Positions 22,191-33,004 of a stretch of 64,000 bases of DNA are shown piece by piece. The notes under the pieces were generated by a model. The model was given only the letters and a program-made list of their open reading frames with translations. It had not been told where the DNA came from and made no database searches. Both the position numbers and the translations under genes were made by a program. The stretch covers positions 34,024,749 through 34,088,748 of the forward strand of contig CM045735.1 of assembly GCA_024760905.1 (NCBI GenBank), read 5' to 3'. How positions within the stretch are numbered: the stretch's first letter is position 1; every line of letters begins with the position of its first letter. Source of the stretch: Plotosus lineatus (lineage: Eukaryota > Chordata > Actinopteri > Siluriformes > Plotosidae).

Positions 22191-22311
22191 ACTACATAAC
22201 CATACAACATAATTGGCACCCCTCCCCCAAAAACAAAAAACAAAAAAAAACAAAGAGAAAACCCAACAACAACAAAGCTGGGATTAGGTTTTGTCTGTCT
22301 GTCTGTCTGTC

Positions 22312-22553
22312 TTCCTTTCGGCTTTTTCCCTTTCACTCGGGAGTCGCCACAGCGAATCATCTGATTCGCACATTTGATTTGGCAGAGGTTTTTACGTCGG
22401 ATGAACTTTACGCTGACGACTTTGCAGCCTACTCTTTACGAAAGTCAGCAATGGTTCTTTTACATGCCTCTCACCATAGACAGTGACAGACATGGCCCGC
22501 CTTTGATAACCCAGTTAGCCGCACTGGAGGGGACAGTGACAACCTTGTGGAGA
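22312..22553 (-). mobile_element. SINE-A copy (minus), head truncated
   Basis: On the plus strand it begins with the inverted tail (CTTCCTTTCGGCTTTTTCCC, then GTCGCCACAGCGAATCATCT) and runs into the SINE-A body. The tRNA-like head is missing. A (GTCT)n tract precedes it. Confidence 0.8.
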
Positions 22554-22774
22554 CTAAGAAATAATTATTTTTCATAAAATCTCATTATCCACAATTATTG
22601 GCACCCCTAATAATTCCTAATAAATAAAATTATCTGAGGTAGTTCGGTTATTTCTATAGTAGCTTACAAAGTTGATCAGAGTGTCTCGGAACATTTAATT
22701 AATGATTACTTACTTCCTGTTTCCCTGGGATATAAATATGAAACCGGGGCCATTTCTCCTATGTGCTCTTCAAC

Positions 22775-23336
22775 ATGGGAAAGACAAAAGAACACACCAT
22801 TCAAGCAAAGCAGATGTGGGTCGATCTTCACAAGTCAGGCAACAGCTACAAGAAAATCGGCCCTTGCCTGCACCAAGTCACACTGCCCATATCTACAGTC
22901 AGAGGAATCATTAAGAAGTTTAAAACAACTGGAACAGCCTGGACAAGTCATGCACCAACAGCGGTACTGGGGTTCAACTGGGACTGTGGGCTTTGGTCAG
23001 ATGAGACCAAGATAGAGCTTCGTGGCAACAAACACTATAAGTGAGTCCAGTAGAACACAAAAGATGAGTATGCAGAAAGGCACCTCACGCCCACTGTGAC
23101 GTACGTTGAAGGATCAGTAATACTGTGGGCCCATTTCTCCTCCAGACTTGTTGCGTTGCATCATGAAATCTTTGAAATACGAGGACCGTGTCTTTCAGCA
23201 AAATAATGACCCTAAACATGTGGCCAAATCTACACAGAAATGGTTCACCACACAAAGAATCAAGCTCCTTACATGGTTGACCCAGATCCAGACGTTGCTG
23301 TGTAGAACCAACGCATCCGCTTCATTTGACGGTTGA
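22775..23336 (+). pseudogene. Tc1-type transposase, internally deleted (Tc1-D)
   Basis: It starts MGKTKEHTIQAKQMWVDLHK, a Tc1 helix-turn-helix, followed by VRGIIKKFKTTGTAW. It then jumps to CGLWSDETKIELRG, which holds the first catalytic Asp, so most of the linker is deleted. After a stop, a second frame gives FQQNNDPKHVAKSTQKW, with Asn where the second catalytic Asp is expected. The third catalytic Glu region is destroyed. It is inactive. Confidence 0.82.
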
Positions 23337-23395
23337 TCGATGTCCATCCTGTGTCCGTTCAAGGCTGTACAGAACCCACTGACTTCATTTTGGAT

Positions 23396-23720
23396 GGTTC
23401 AATTCAATTCCATTTTATTTTTGTATAGTGTTTTACAATTGACATTGTCGTAAAGAAGCTTTACACAATAAAACGGTAAACGTTGGTGCTTACAAAGTAT
23501 AAAAGAATATTAGCCCTACATATCTCTAATGAGCAAGACCGCAGCAACGGTGCCAAGGAAAAACTCTCTCTAGCTGTAAGGAAGAAACCCGGAGAGGAAC
23601 CAGGCCCAAAAGGGAAACCCATCCTCATTTGGGTGTACATGGTTGAATGTGTGCGCAAATCAATGTATACAACGAATGCATCATCTTCTGATGATACTGA
23701 ATGACTGTTGAATTTTCCAT
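23396..23720 (+). repeat. Dispersed repeat of a type common in teleosts
   Basis: It begins TTCAATTCAATTCCATTTTA, then 'gtatagtgttttacaattgacattgtc', and includes 'aaggaaaaactctctctagc', 'gaagaaacccggagaggaacc' and 'gggaaacccatcctcatttgggtg'. I recognise this as a widely dispersed fish repeat of uncertain class. It matters mainly as taxonomic evidence. Confidence 0.55.
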
Positions 23721-24238
23721 TATGCATTACAACTTATCAGCCGCTGCAGCCATTGCTTGATGATGATTATCATGGACGCTGAAACCCATCTCTTTGTATC
23801 ATTCTAAATAAATCCAACTCGAAAATATATTACAGAGCGCTCTGCCATTAGACATGATGAAGAAAAGTATAAAAAGCTGCAATTAAACGTGCTGACCAAT
23901 ATGGGAAACAGAATATTGCCAGGGTCATCTCAAGACCACTTGAGGCTTGTACCCAGGGGCTTTAATCCTCAAGGTGAAAGCTTGCTTGCATTATATCGAA
24001 AGCATATAGCCCGGTCTATTTCACTCCAATAACTTGCTGCACATGGATAGAAAGCAACTCAGAAACGCACAGCATGTTTTAAGTAAAAGGTTCAACTAGT
24101 CACATGTCATACAAGCAATCATCACAGCAAGCAAGAATATCTACTTAGCAAACTAAGCATTTAAAATGTCAATCACATCAAACATAAACAAGTACTTATG
24201 CAACTGTGCACATAATGTGCAGTCAAAGATAACCAATA
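23721..24238. other. Unassigned intronic sequence
   Basis: No recognised feature. Confidence 0.4.
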
Positions 24239-24600
24239 CAGTATGCTCTTGACTATTTGCGGTTTTGTAACCACAGTTTAAGTATTCTCTGACTGCCGAG
24301 CAACTGGCACGTGATTCAAATTCAGCCAATGGCTGTCCTCCTTTCTCCTTATTGGTTAAGCTCATGTCCTGCCCCTTTTTCCTCATTTGTGCACAAGTTG
24401 TCAATGAGGCTCTTTTTTTGTGGTGTTCTAATTGCCAATTACCAGTTAAGCTCGATACCACCATAACGCTATGCGTCTTCTCTGGCTAAGTGATAGAAAA
24501 CGCTGGATGTCTCTTCTGAAGAAATAAGACTTTCTCCTGAGAAACGACGGTTTTCCCTGATCTTTTTGAATTATTATTCCAGTACCCAAGTTCATGTTTT
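24239..24600 (+). mobile_element. Tigger-D type element, half copy
   Basis: It starts at a TA with CAGTATGCTCTTGACTATTTGCGG-like terminal sequence and matches, inverted, the right half of the 35.46-36.91 kb element. Shared text includes 'tcttctgaagaaataagactttctcctga' (24,509-24,540 versus 36,626-36,660). The rest of the element is missing. Confidence 0.7.
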
Positions 24601-25399
24601 GTCTAAGCCATATAAAATGCAAAGTGTGAAACTAGGTGCAAACAGTGCAAAGACAGTACAAAAAAGGAGATGGGGAAGAAAGAAAAAAAAAAAACCAACA
24701 ACAAAAAAAAAAAAAACAATGCACATTCTGTAGCAGTGGTTGAGGGAGTGAAAACAGAAATCAGGAAAAGATAAACATAAACATAGCAGCATAGTGAAAT
24801 AATAACAGGGCTGAGGTAGTGCAATAAATAGTGAACAATACAAATAATGTGGGTGTGCCCACACAGGTGAAAGAGAGAAAGAGAGGAACAGCGAGGTTTC
24901 TAAAGTTGTGTGTGTACACGTATGTGAGAGAGAAAGTTTGTGTTATTCAGTCATGGGTGTTGAGGAGCATGATGGCTAGAGAAAAGAACCTTGCACTCGA
25001 CGATTCTAGTTTAGCGCGGCCTCAAATAGCTTCTGAAACTTTAAATGCTTAAAAAACACTTTAACTAAGATGAATGGCATAGCTACTCGGACAGAAGGAA
25101 CATTTTGTTCTGCACATGTCATGTTTAGTCTTCTCTAACAAATGAAGGATTTCTTCTTATTAAAGTTAATCTAATCTAGACTGATTCGGTTTCTCTCAGT
25201 TAGAAGCCGGGGACACAAAGACAGATGGAGCAAAGAGTCGATGGGAAAACCCCAAACTGAAAGCTTATGAAGATTAAAAACAAGAGAGCAAATTTAAACA
25301 GTGAAGGGGCAAACAAACCACAGAACAGCTCAGGATGATCTCATCTCTTCATCCAAATCGCTCCACAACCACCGCATGCTGATTATATGAAACATAAAA
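24601..25399. other. Unassigned intronic sequence
   Basis: It includes A-rich runs near 24,680-24,717. No exon or known repeat is supported. Confidence 0.4.
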
Positions 25400-25857
25400 T
25401 GTGAGGCGCTCCACCGAATGTAGGCGCTTGTCGCAAGTGACGTATGGTGCTTGTGAGACAAAGCACGGCATATTCAGACTTCCGATCTTTCAAGTGAGCA
25501 AGTGCACAGTGAATACTTGTTTAGTACTAAAGCATGCGGAACTCATCTCTGACTTTCGCTTAAATAACAGTAAGTTTATTTATAAGATTGTGAATACGCA
25601 ATTTCTGGAAAAGGAGAGTGAAATGTCATCTGTGATGTCTAGCAGCATTAGTATAGATGTTAAATTCGACGCTAGAATTCGACTTTGAAGATAATTTCTC
25701 TCTCTCTCTCGGTCACATACACACACACACACACAGTGTGCAAATGATTCAAATGAGCAGCATCCAGATGAACTAGTGCAATTTGAATGGAAGAAATGAA
25801 GTGAGTGGGGCAAATGAGTGCAAATGGTGCGATAGATGCACAAATGAGCACTGCTTA

Positions 25858-25888
<31 letters not shown>

Positions 25889-26901
25889 ATACCTCAGGTT
25901 TGCTGGAATATTAAGAAAAAGACATGATTCCATTGCATTTCAGTCAAAGAAAATACCATATGCTCAGTATTATGTACTTTAGAAACTTAATACGAGTATT
26001 GGTATTTTTCTCTGCAGGCAAAATTCGATTATGAAATTTTTTTGATTATTTGATTTGGGTGTAATCTTGTCTGGACTGGACATGCTGGATTGTTTCGTTT
26101 TGTACGAAAATTGGTCAAGACCTGAAAAATACTTGTTTCATACCTTTTACTTATGAACAAACTGATGATGACTATGCCAGCTGTGATGATCAAGATTTTG
26201 ATGAAGAAGAGGTATCTGTTAATAAAAGTGTGATGACGGGTTTTTGTGAAGAAGACGTGTTCTTATCTGCTGAACAGGATATAGATTAAGATGATGATGC
26301 TGAGGGCAGAGTTGATGAAGCTTACTTGTATAAAGAGATCATAGAGTTTTGTTATATGGTTATCTTATATATATTTTTTTCTCTTAATTTCAGTGTGACT
26401 GTTTGAACCTGACAGTGTTTTTTTCAATCAGTATCATTTGAAGGCATTTGAACCTTTATATAATGGTCAAAAAGATACATACTGATCTTATTGGAATAAA
26501 CAGAAGTGAAAAAAGGTGTTTTTTATTAATTTTGGGGGTTTACCATGGTGACTGATGGGTTTAAAAAGTGCCTGTCAGATTATAATGAGGATGATTTCTC
26601 TTATCTCATCATAAAACTTTTCCTAGACATGTTTTCTAAAAGTTTATATGGCTGAAGTTCATAAAAATGTTTGGTTGCTAAGGACTAATGATCTTGGAAG
26701 AAGTGCAATCTTTGTGCTAATTTTTCTCTAAAACGTCTTTTGAAATTTTTAGTTGAATGTTGACACAACAAATGGCTCGGTCAGTTTTTAAGGTATTGAC
26801 AAACCTTTTGCTGCATTTTGCAGCTTTGGGCCTCCTCTATTTGACTGTGTAAAAAGCTCATTTTTGGACACAAGAGCCTACTTTCGGTGGAGTGGCTCAT
26901 A
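25400..26901 (+). mobile_element. GTGAG foldback/TIR element, long copy 2
   Basis: It starts TGTGAGGCGCTCCACCGAAT and ends with the inverse near 26,901 (CTACTTTCGGTGGAGTGGCT). It shares its interior with 13,511-15,142, but about 290 bases (25,688-25,985) with (CA)n and (GT)n tracts are inserted relative to copy 1. The acidic coding-like segment at 26,060-26,288 ends in the same place as in copy 1 but carries extra stops. Its small relatives at 36,110 and 44,040 share the arms. Confidence 0.72.
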
Positions 26902-27100
26902 TATACTACACAGGATGAACTATGAAAATGTATAATATCTATAAGGAGGAGGATTAGCATATGCTAATCACGAAGCAATCATTAAACTGATCTGATGTCA
27001 GTGACGGATAGGACAGCTGATCGGAGAATATGAAGAATTTATTGGTGGGTTTCCACCAATCAGAAAGAAGAAAATATTTTAAATGACTAAATACACCCAA
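26902..27100. other. Unassigned intronic sequence
   Basis: Nothing recognised. Confidence 0.4.
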
Positions 27101-27101
27101 A

Positions 27102-27418
27102 GATGGCACAAAGGTTAGAGCACCTCACAGCATGAATGTCCTGGGTTCGTTTCCCAAACTCAGGCATTTCCTTGTGAAGTTTGCATGTTCTTTCTGTGCT
27201 TGCACAAGGTTCATACCGGTACTTAAATTTTCAAAACAAAAAAAACCCCAAACAAACCATGCACAATAAGCTAATTCCATATTACAAACTACAACGGGTA
27301 TGTGTGTTGCCCTACAATGGTCTGGTGAGCTGTTCAGGGTGTACTCCTCTGCATGGTGTCAGCTAAGATAGGCTCCAACTTCCCTGGAACCCTAATAGGT
27401 TTACGCGATTCTGCAAAG
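27102..27418 (+). mobile_element. SINE-B relic
   Basis: The degraded head 'ggcacaaaggttagagcacc' has a B-box-like GGGTTCGTTTCCC. The body contains 'tttgcatgttctttctgtgc' and the tail 'gttcagggtgtactcctctg' and 'gataggctccaac'. Confidence 0.7.
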
Positions 27419-27928
27419 GAGTGTGATAAGTAAACATTTTTGTTATCCAGAGATTAACCAATCAGATTGTTCTATTCCTATGTAGCATATACCAACTATA
27501 AATCAATAATAAATAAAACCATTCGACACATTGTAAATAACAAAAAATATTCTCCAACTATGTAAAGTTTGTGATGTTATGGCTTAAGAGCCCCCATTTT
27601 GATCTTTCTTGTTTCCTCCACTTGACACTTTTTGAGATGCAAATAATCATGACGATTAATCGACCAACAAAACTAATTTATGACGTCATCTGGAGACTTT
27701 AACAGCCCCGGAGGACAGATAAAATGCTAAGATCTTTTTGCTTAGACAGATACATGAATTTCAATTTCAACCAAAATATTTCACGGAACTTTGTCAAGAT
27801 AAAGTTTAATAAAAAGTGGACAGGTGAATTTTTAAGTGTTTATTATGTAGTAAAACGAAATAAACTTTACTGACTCGTCCACATCCACCCATATGTCACT
27901 GAAGGGACGTTTCACTGACTGGACTTAC
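27419..27928. other. Start of npdc1-like intron 1
   Basis: Non-coding sequence just downstream of the exon 1 donor on the minus strand. No repeat was recognised. Confidence 0.45.
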
Positions 27929-28052
27929 CTGGAATGCTAATGCTAACAGAGAGAAGAACGCCGAGGGACAGGAGTAGCAACGCCGGGGAAAACCGCTCCG
28001 TCCGGCTGGGAAGAAGAAACAACAACAGCATCCTCGAGTTCATTTTTCCCAT
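27929..28052 (-). CDS. npdc1-like: NPDC1-like protein, exon 1 (signal peptide)
   Basis: On the minus strand an ATG at 28,052 opens a frame reading MGKMNSRMLLLFLLPSRTER and then a strong hydrophobic stretch, ALLLLSLGVLLSVSISIP, ending in a consensus donor (CAG|GTAAGT) after 124 bases. A second ATG at 28,043 is in frame. The layout (basic residues, about 18 hydrophobic residues, small residues at the end) is a secretory signal peptide. One base is left over, which the exon at 8,078-8,218 completes exactly, giving a cysteine-rich segment straight after the signal. The intron would be about 19.7 kb and is full of transposons. Sequence upstream (28,060-28,260) has more CpG than its surroundings, as for a fish promoter. 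The exon is not covered by any long reading frame and was found from its splice site. Confidence 0.68.
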
Positions 28053-28260
28053 TAGCCTAAGCAGAAAGGAGTCAAAAAGTGTCCTTGCGCCATCTTTTCC
28101 AGGCTGACACGGCCGTATGAAAATTCCTTTCAGCAGCCTATAACACGCTTGTTGAACCTGCTGTCACTCTCATGAGAAGAGGGACCTGGTTAGGCGGAGC
28201 TAATGTTGATTGACAGGGAGATCCCACCCTCAGCATGCACACCGTGTCCTTACTGGTACC
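28053..28260 (-). promoter_or_regulatory. Probable 5' UTR and promoter region of npdc1-like gene
   Basis: It lies just upstream of the start codon on the minus strand and is less AT-rich, with several CpGs. No TATA box is obvious. The transcription start is not determined; the role is inferred only from position. Confidence 0.35.
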
Positions 28261-28404
28261 GTATTGTATTTTTAGTATTTACCTGCCATTAAATGCAAAA
28301 TGTTACAAATCTTTCCATAATGATACAGGAAAAAATATATTTACAAAACGATGTCAACAGTTCTCTTAGAAGAGACAAATAATCCCCCCCTTTTGCTCAA
28401 ACTA

Positions 28405-28620
28405 GTATGTGAGGTGTGGTAACGGTTAGCAAGTCTGCCTCACAGCAAGGAAGGTCCTGGGCTCGATCCCTGGGCCTGGTTTCATTTCGGTGTGGAGTTT
28501 GTATGCTGTCGTCCGGGTACTCTGGTTTCCTCCCATAGTCCAAAGCCATGCATGTTCGACTAACTGTCGATTCCAAACCATGTGAGGGTCTCACCTTTAC
28601 CCAGGGTCAACTGAAGTGGG
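28405..28620 (+). mobile_element. SINE-B copy, 3'-truncated
   Basis: The head 'gtggtaacggttagcaagtc' has a B-box-like GGGCTCGATCCC. The body 'gtactctggtttcctcccatagtccaaagcc' follows. It ends where another SINE-B head begins. Confidence 0.78.
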
Positions 28621-28621
28621 C

Positions 28622-28722
28622 GGGACATTGCATACAGGGTAGCAGGTCTGCCTCACAGTCAGAAGGTCCTGGGTTCGGAACTTGGGCTTGGGCGCATGTG
28701 TGGATTTCCTCTTAAGCCATGC
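28622..28722 (+). mobile_element. SINE-B copy, 5' part (interrupted by LINE L3)
   Basis: The head contains 'gcaggtctgcctcacagtcagaaggtcctgggttcgg'. The SINE resumes at about 30,745 ('gcgcattatgctaattagttgttccag') after the LINE. Confidence 0.7.
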
Positions 28723-30703
28723 TTTGGGTGGCCAGGAAGTGCTTCCAAATGACTGGACAACCACAGCAAATGTGATCAGGGACACAGGTAGGAGAGTACT
28801 TGGTGTGTCCTCTGGAAGGAAAGTAGATAAGGAGACTTGGTGGTGGAATGAGGAAGTGCAGGAGTGTGTACAAAGGAAGAGGTTAGCCAAGAAGAAGTGG
28901 GACATTGAGAGGACCAAAGAGAGTAAACAGGAGTACAGGGAGACACAGCGTAAGGCGAAAGTAGCAGTGGCTAAGGCCAAACAGAGGGCATATGATGACT
29001 TGTATGATAGGTTGGATAGTAAAGAGGGAGAAAATGATCTATACAGGTTGGCACAGCAGAGAAATAGAGATGGAAAGGACGTGCAGCAAGTTAGATTGAT
29101 AAAGGACAGAGAGGGAACTCTATTGACTGATGACAGAAGTGTGCTGGGAAGATGGAAAGAGTACTTTGAAGAGCTGATGAATGAGGAAAATGAGAGAGAG
29201 AAAAAAAAGCAGAAGAGGTAACCATTGAGGGGCAGGATGTAGCAAAGATCAGTAAGGGTGAAGTGAGAAGGGCATTGAAGAGGATGAAGAATGGAAAGGC
29301 AGTTGGTCCTGATGATATACCTGTGGAGGTATGGAAGTGTCTAGGAGAGGTAGCAGTAGATTTTCTGACAAGAACATTCAACACGGTACTAGAGAGTGAG
29401 CAGATGCCGGAGGAGTGGAGGAGAAGTGTGCTGGTGCCCATTTTTAAGAACAAGGGAGACGTGCAGAGTTGCAGCAACTACAGAGGGATAAAGTTGATGA
29501 GCCATACGATGAAGTTATGGGAAAGAATAGTGGAAGCTAGACTAAGGGCAGAGGTCAGCATTTGTGAACAACAGTTTGGTTTCATGCCAAGAAAGAGCAC
29601 CACAGATGCAATGTTTGCTTTGAGGATGTTAATAGAGAAGTACAGAGAAGGTCAGAGGGAGCTACATTGTGCCTTTGTGGATCTGGAAAAAGCATATGAC
29701 AGGGTGCCAAGAGAAGAACTGTGGTATTGCATGAGGAAGTCTGGAGTGGCAGAGAAGTATGTTAGAGTGGTGCAGGACATGTATGAGAGATGTAAGACAG
29801 TGGTGAGGTGTGCTGTCGGTGTGACCGGCAATTCAAGGTGGACGTGGGACTGCATCAAGGGTCAGCTCTGAGCCCCTTCTTGTTTGCTATGGTGATGGAC
29901 AGGCTGACAGACGAGGTGAGACAAGAATCTCCATGGACTATGATGTTTGCAGATGACATCGTGATCTGTAGTGAGAGCAGAGAACAAGTGCAGGAAAATC
30001 TCGAGAGGTGGAGGTATGCCCTGGAAAGGAGAGGAATGAAGGTTAGCCTCAGAAAATCAGAATACATGTGTGTGAATGAGAAGGACCCAGGAGGAACGGT
30101 GATGTTACAGGGAGCAGAGATAACGAAGGTGGAGGATTTTAAGTACTTATGCTCAACAATCCAGAGCAATGGAGAGTGTGGAAAAGAGGTGAAGAAGCGT
30201 GTGCAGGCAGGCTGGAATGGTTGGAGAAAAGTATCCGGTGTGATGTGCGATAGGAGAGTGTCAGCAAGAATGAAGGGAAAAGTGTACAAGATGGTGGTGA
30301 GGCCAGCGATGTTGTATGGCTTAGAAACAGTGGCGCTGAGGAAAAGGCAGGAGGCAGAGCTGGAGGTAGCGGAGATGAAAATGTTGAGGTTCTCCCTGGG
30401 AGTAACTTGAGGATGGATAAGATCAGAAATGAGTATATCAGAGGGACAGCCCACGTAAGATGTTTTGGAGACAAAGTCAGAGAGGCTAGATTGAGATGGT
30501 TTGGACATGTACAGAGGAAGGATAGTGAGTATATTGGCAGTAGGATGCTGAGGTTGGAACTACCAGGCAGAAGGCCTCGAGGAAGACCGAAGAAGAGATT
30601 TATGGATGTGGTGAAGGAAGACATGAAGGTTGTTGGAGTCAGAAAAGAAGATGCGGAGGACAGGGTGAGGTGGAGGCAGATGATTTGCTGTGGCGACCCC
30701 TGA
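28723..30703 (+). pseudogene. RTE LINE ORF, linker and reverse transcriptase (L3)
   Basis: Four frames in order: the linker (28,7xx-29,221; WWWNEEVQECVQRKRLAKKK), the RT fingers (29,263-29,871; [60 protein letters not shown]), the palm (29,808-30,410; [20 protein letters not shown] and the catalytic MMFADDIV), and the C-terminal region (30,407-30,703; FGHVQRKDSEYIGSRMLRLE). The order and motifs match RTE-clade LINEs, which encode an endonuclease plus RT. Three frame changes and the loss of the endonuclease make it inactive. A complete relative would be about 1,000 residues. Confidence 0.88.
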
Positions 30704-30744
30704 AGGGAGCAGCCGAAAGTAAAAGAAGAAGAAGAAGATGCGCA
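28723..30744 (+). mobile_element. RTE LINE, 5'-truncated copy (L3) inserted in SINE-B
   Basis: It starts within the endonuclease-RT linker and runs through the reverse transcriptase to the 3' end CCGAAAGTAAAAGAAGAAGA. The tail of short AGA/AGAAG repeats is typical for this family. It separates the two halves of a SINE-B, which fixes the order of events. It is the best-preserved RT in the window. Confidence 0.88.
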
Positions 30745-30905
30745 TTATGCTAATTAGTTGTTCCAGATTGCCCCAAGATGTGGTTTTGTGTGCGTGTTGA
30801 CCCTGGGATGGACTGGATGTTTGCCCAGTGATGGCCAAGATAGGCTCCAGCCACCCCATGAGTGTAATAGGATTAAGTGGTTTGAAGAGTAACTGAGTGA
30901 CTGAA
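30745..30905 (+). mobile_element. SINE-B copy, 3' part (interrupted by LINE L3)
   Basis: It contains 'ccctgggatggactggatg' and 'gatggccaagataggctccagcc' and ends 'aggattaagtggtttgaag', the SINE-B end. It pairs with 28,622-28,722. Confidence 0.75.
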
Positions 30906-31358
30906 TATTTGTTAATTAAATACATGAAAAGTTTCTTCACCATGGTACAAGCTGTCCATGCTTCATACAGGCACTTACATCATCTCTCCTACCTTGTATC
31001 TAACATTCTCCAATAACATTAAATCAATCAGCTGGGATTTAGAAATCCTTTTAAGGAATAAAAGTTTATTTTACAGGTTATACAGCAGCTCTGAGAAGGG
31101 AAATTTCCATGAAGCCCTTAAACACCAGACGCCATCCTTTTCAGAACGGCTGCATCAACAGGGCACTCCATCCCATTGCTTTCGTACTGCTGCATGAGAG
31201 AATATAAGAACTAATAAATCATATTCTGCACAACTCAAGTGTTGTGTATTCTTAGTGAAGCAAGAAACAAGGCAGGCTGTTGACTGGATATTATCGGTGT
31301 TACAAAATTCCGCTTTAGCAATACAACAAGGAAAAGTCCAACTCGTCTACCTCATGTT

Positions 31359-31407
<49 letters not shown>

Positions 31408-31587
31408 CTGATGTTAATGCATTAACATTCCTTGTGCAATTATAATCAGCCATGCAATGACATCCACGTCTCTTATTTACCAGGGATCATCACCTGGGAA
31501 AATATTATCTGGACTTGAACCTAAATGTTGTGTTTCAGCAGAAATAGTTAAAAAAAAAAAAAAAAGTTAGAACAACAACAAAAAAAA
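30906..31587. other. Intergenic, no gene
   Basis: It contains a (CA)n at about 31,362-31,405 and an A-run near 31,550. No exon or transposon was recognised. Confidence 0.5.
31362..31405. repeat. (CA)n microsatellite
   Basis: About 22 CA units. Confidence 0.9.
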
Positions 31588-31685
31588 GGGTAAAAGAAAA
31601 AACAAAAAAAGAAGCAAAGCTGCAAAAACCTAATGTAACTTCTGGTGGTTTTTGCAGCTTTGCTTCTTTTGTTTTCCTCTTACCC
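31588..31685. repeat. Inverted repeat (hairpin) with about 40-bp arms
   Basis: The left arm ends GAAGCAAAGCTGCAAAAACC (to 31,630). The right arm begins GGTTTTTGCAGCTTTGCTTC (31,647), an exact inverse. Looser pairing extends outward to GGGTAA/TTACCC. The spacer is 16 bases. It may be a recent foldback duplication or a small transposon. Confidence 0.75.
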
Positions 31686-31699
31686 TTCTTGTTTGCCTA

Positions 31700-31771
31700 T
31701 TTCAGCCGACACTGGGCAAAGGCAGGGTACACCCTGAGCAGCTCCCTAGAACACTGTAGGGGGAAAAAACA

Positions 31772-31805
<34 letters not shown>

Positions 31806-31968
31806 CACCACACACCAACGCCTAGTGGCACTTTGGAACAGCCAATTAGCATAATATGCATACTATTGCACTGTGGAAGGAAAGGAGGGGAACATGCAAA
31901 CTCCGGCCCAGGACCTTCTTTGCTGTGAGGCGGACATGCTAACTACCACGTTACGGTACCACCCAGGA
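31700..31968 (-). mobile_element. SINE-B copy (minus) with long A-run
   Basis: The inverted tail (CAGGGTACACCCTGAGCAGC) is followed by an A-run at about 31,778-31,805, 'ccaattagcataatatgcat', and the inverted head ('gcggacatgctaactaccacg'). Confidence 0.72.
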
Positions 31969-33004
31969 CAACAGATCAAGGACCAATAAGGTGAAAATAG
32001 CATGGACAGTTATTTTACCCTTGAAAATCACTGCATATTTTTTATATATATATATCTGTGTGTGTATATATGTATGAGGTTCCATTTCAGCACACCAGAA
32101 CAGAATTATGTCATACCTGAAAAAAATGAAAATTAAATTGCTCCATGATGCCTGGACATAATCAAACAAACTTTCACAATATAGTATAGAATAATACAAA
32201 CAATTCTATTGGACTGTTTTTGATTTTATAACTTTTCAACCTGGATGTAGAATAATGATGTCGTGGTCATGACATTTCAAAGTCCTACTCTTCTGCTCTT
32301 GCTGACCGGAATCACAAAACATTTTCAGATTTACAATACATGGCCTAATCAACAATTCTATGTAGCCAAATTACTCAAACGATTGGCATTAAGAGCTGTG
32401 TAGCCAGATTGAATGCTTCGTAGATATGCCTCCCCTGTGTAGCTCAAATGAGCTTGTGATAAATCATGGTCTTGCTATGCTTTTAAAAATACCTTCTTTT
32501 TAAAGAGCATGGGACAGATTTTTCCGGTCTGATTAGCGAAGTGGCAATATGGCAAGTAAAACCATTAAAAATTGAACATCAAATTCATAACAGATTTGTC
32601 CTCATCGGCTCCGAGCTCATGACTCTACATAAACAATATATACAAAAAAAGCACCACTATAGGTCAAAACATATCCAATTAAATAGTCTTTCTTGTCATC
32701 TTGATTCATAATCTAAAGTAATAAAATACATGATCACCATCTGACCATGTTAGGTACTTATCTGGACCTTTTTACCCACCCCCCCAAAAAAAAAAAAAAA
32801 AAAAACAAACAAACAAAATCATCTCTTTAGAAATGGTTTGTATACATATCAACTAGGTTTTGAGAATGTAATAGTGTTTACCATGAGAACATACAATAGA
32901 CTGGAAGGAGAGGAGTAAAAACAAAAAGGTCGAATGCTGGAAAACTGCACTGCTACAAATCGAAGAAGCGTAATCGTTCTCATCACCTAAACATCAAAAC
33001 CCTT
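31969..33004. other. Intergenic, no recognised feature
   Basis: AT-rich unique-looking sequence. An A-run is present near 32,788-32,804. No exon was found. Confidence 0.45.

Larger units (their letters stand above)
22200..23395 (+). mobile_element. Tc1-type element relic (family Tc1-D) with SINE-A inside
   Basis: The terminal-repeat-like string 'aattggcacccct' occurs at about 22,210 and again ('attattggcacccct') at about 22,595. A minus-strand SINE-A lies between. The second one is at the usual distance before a transposase start. The right end is not clear. This is a third Tc1 lineage, distinct from Tc1-A and Tc1-E. Confidence 0.65.

Noticed and set aside
29855..30624. Minus-strand frames of 161-217 residues over LINE L3
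   Set aside because: Antisense of the plus-strand RT, which carries the conserved FADD and other motifs.
31362..31405. Regular short repeats as a possible CRISPR array
   Set aside because: Simple (CA)n without unique spacers, in a eukaryotic genome.
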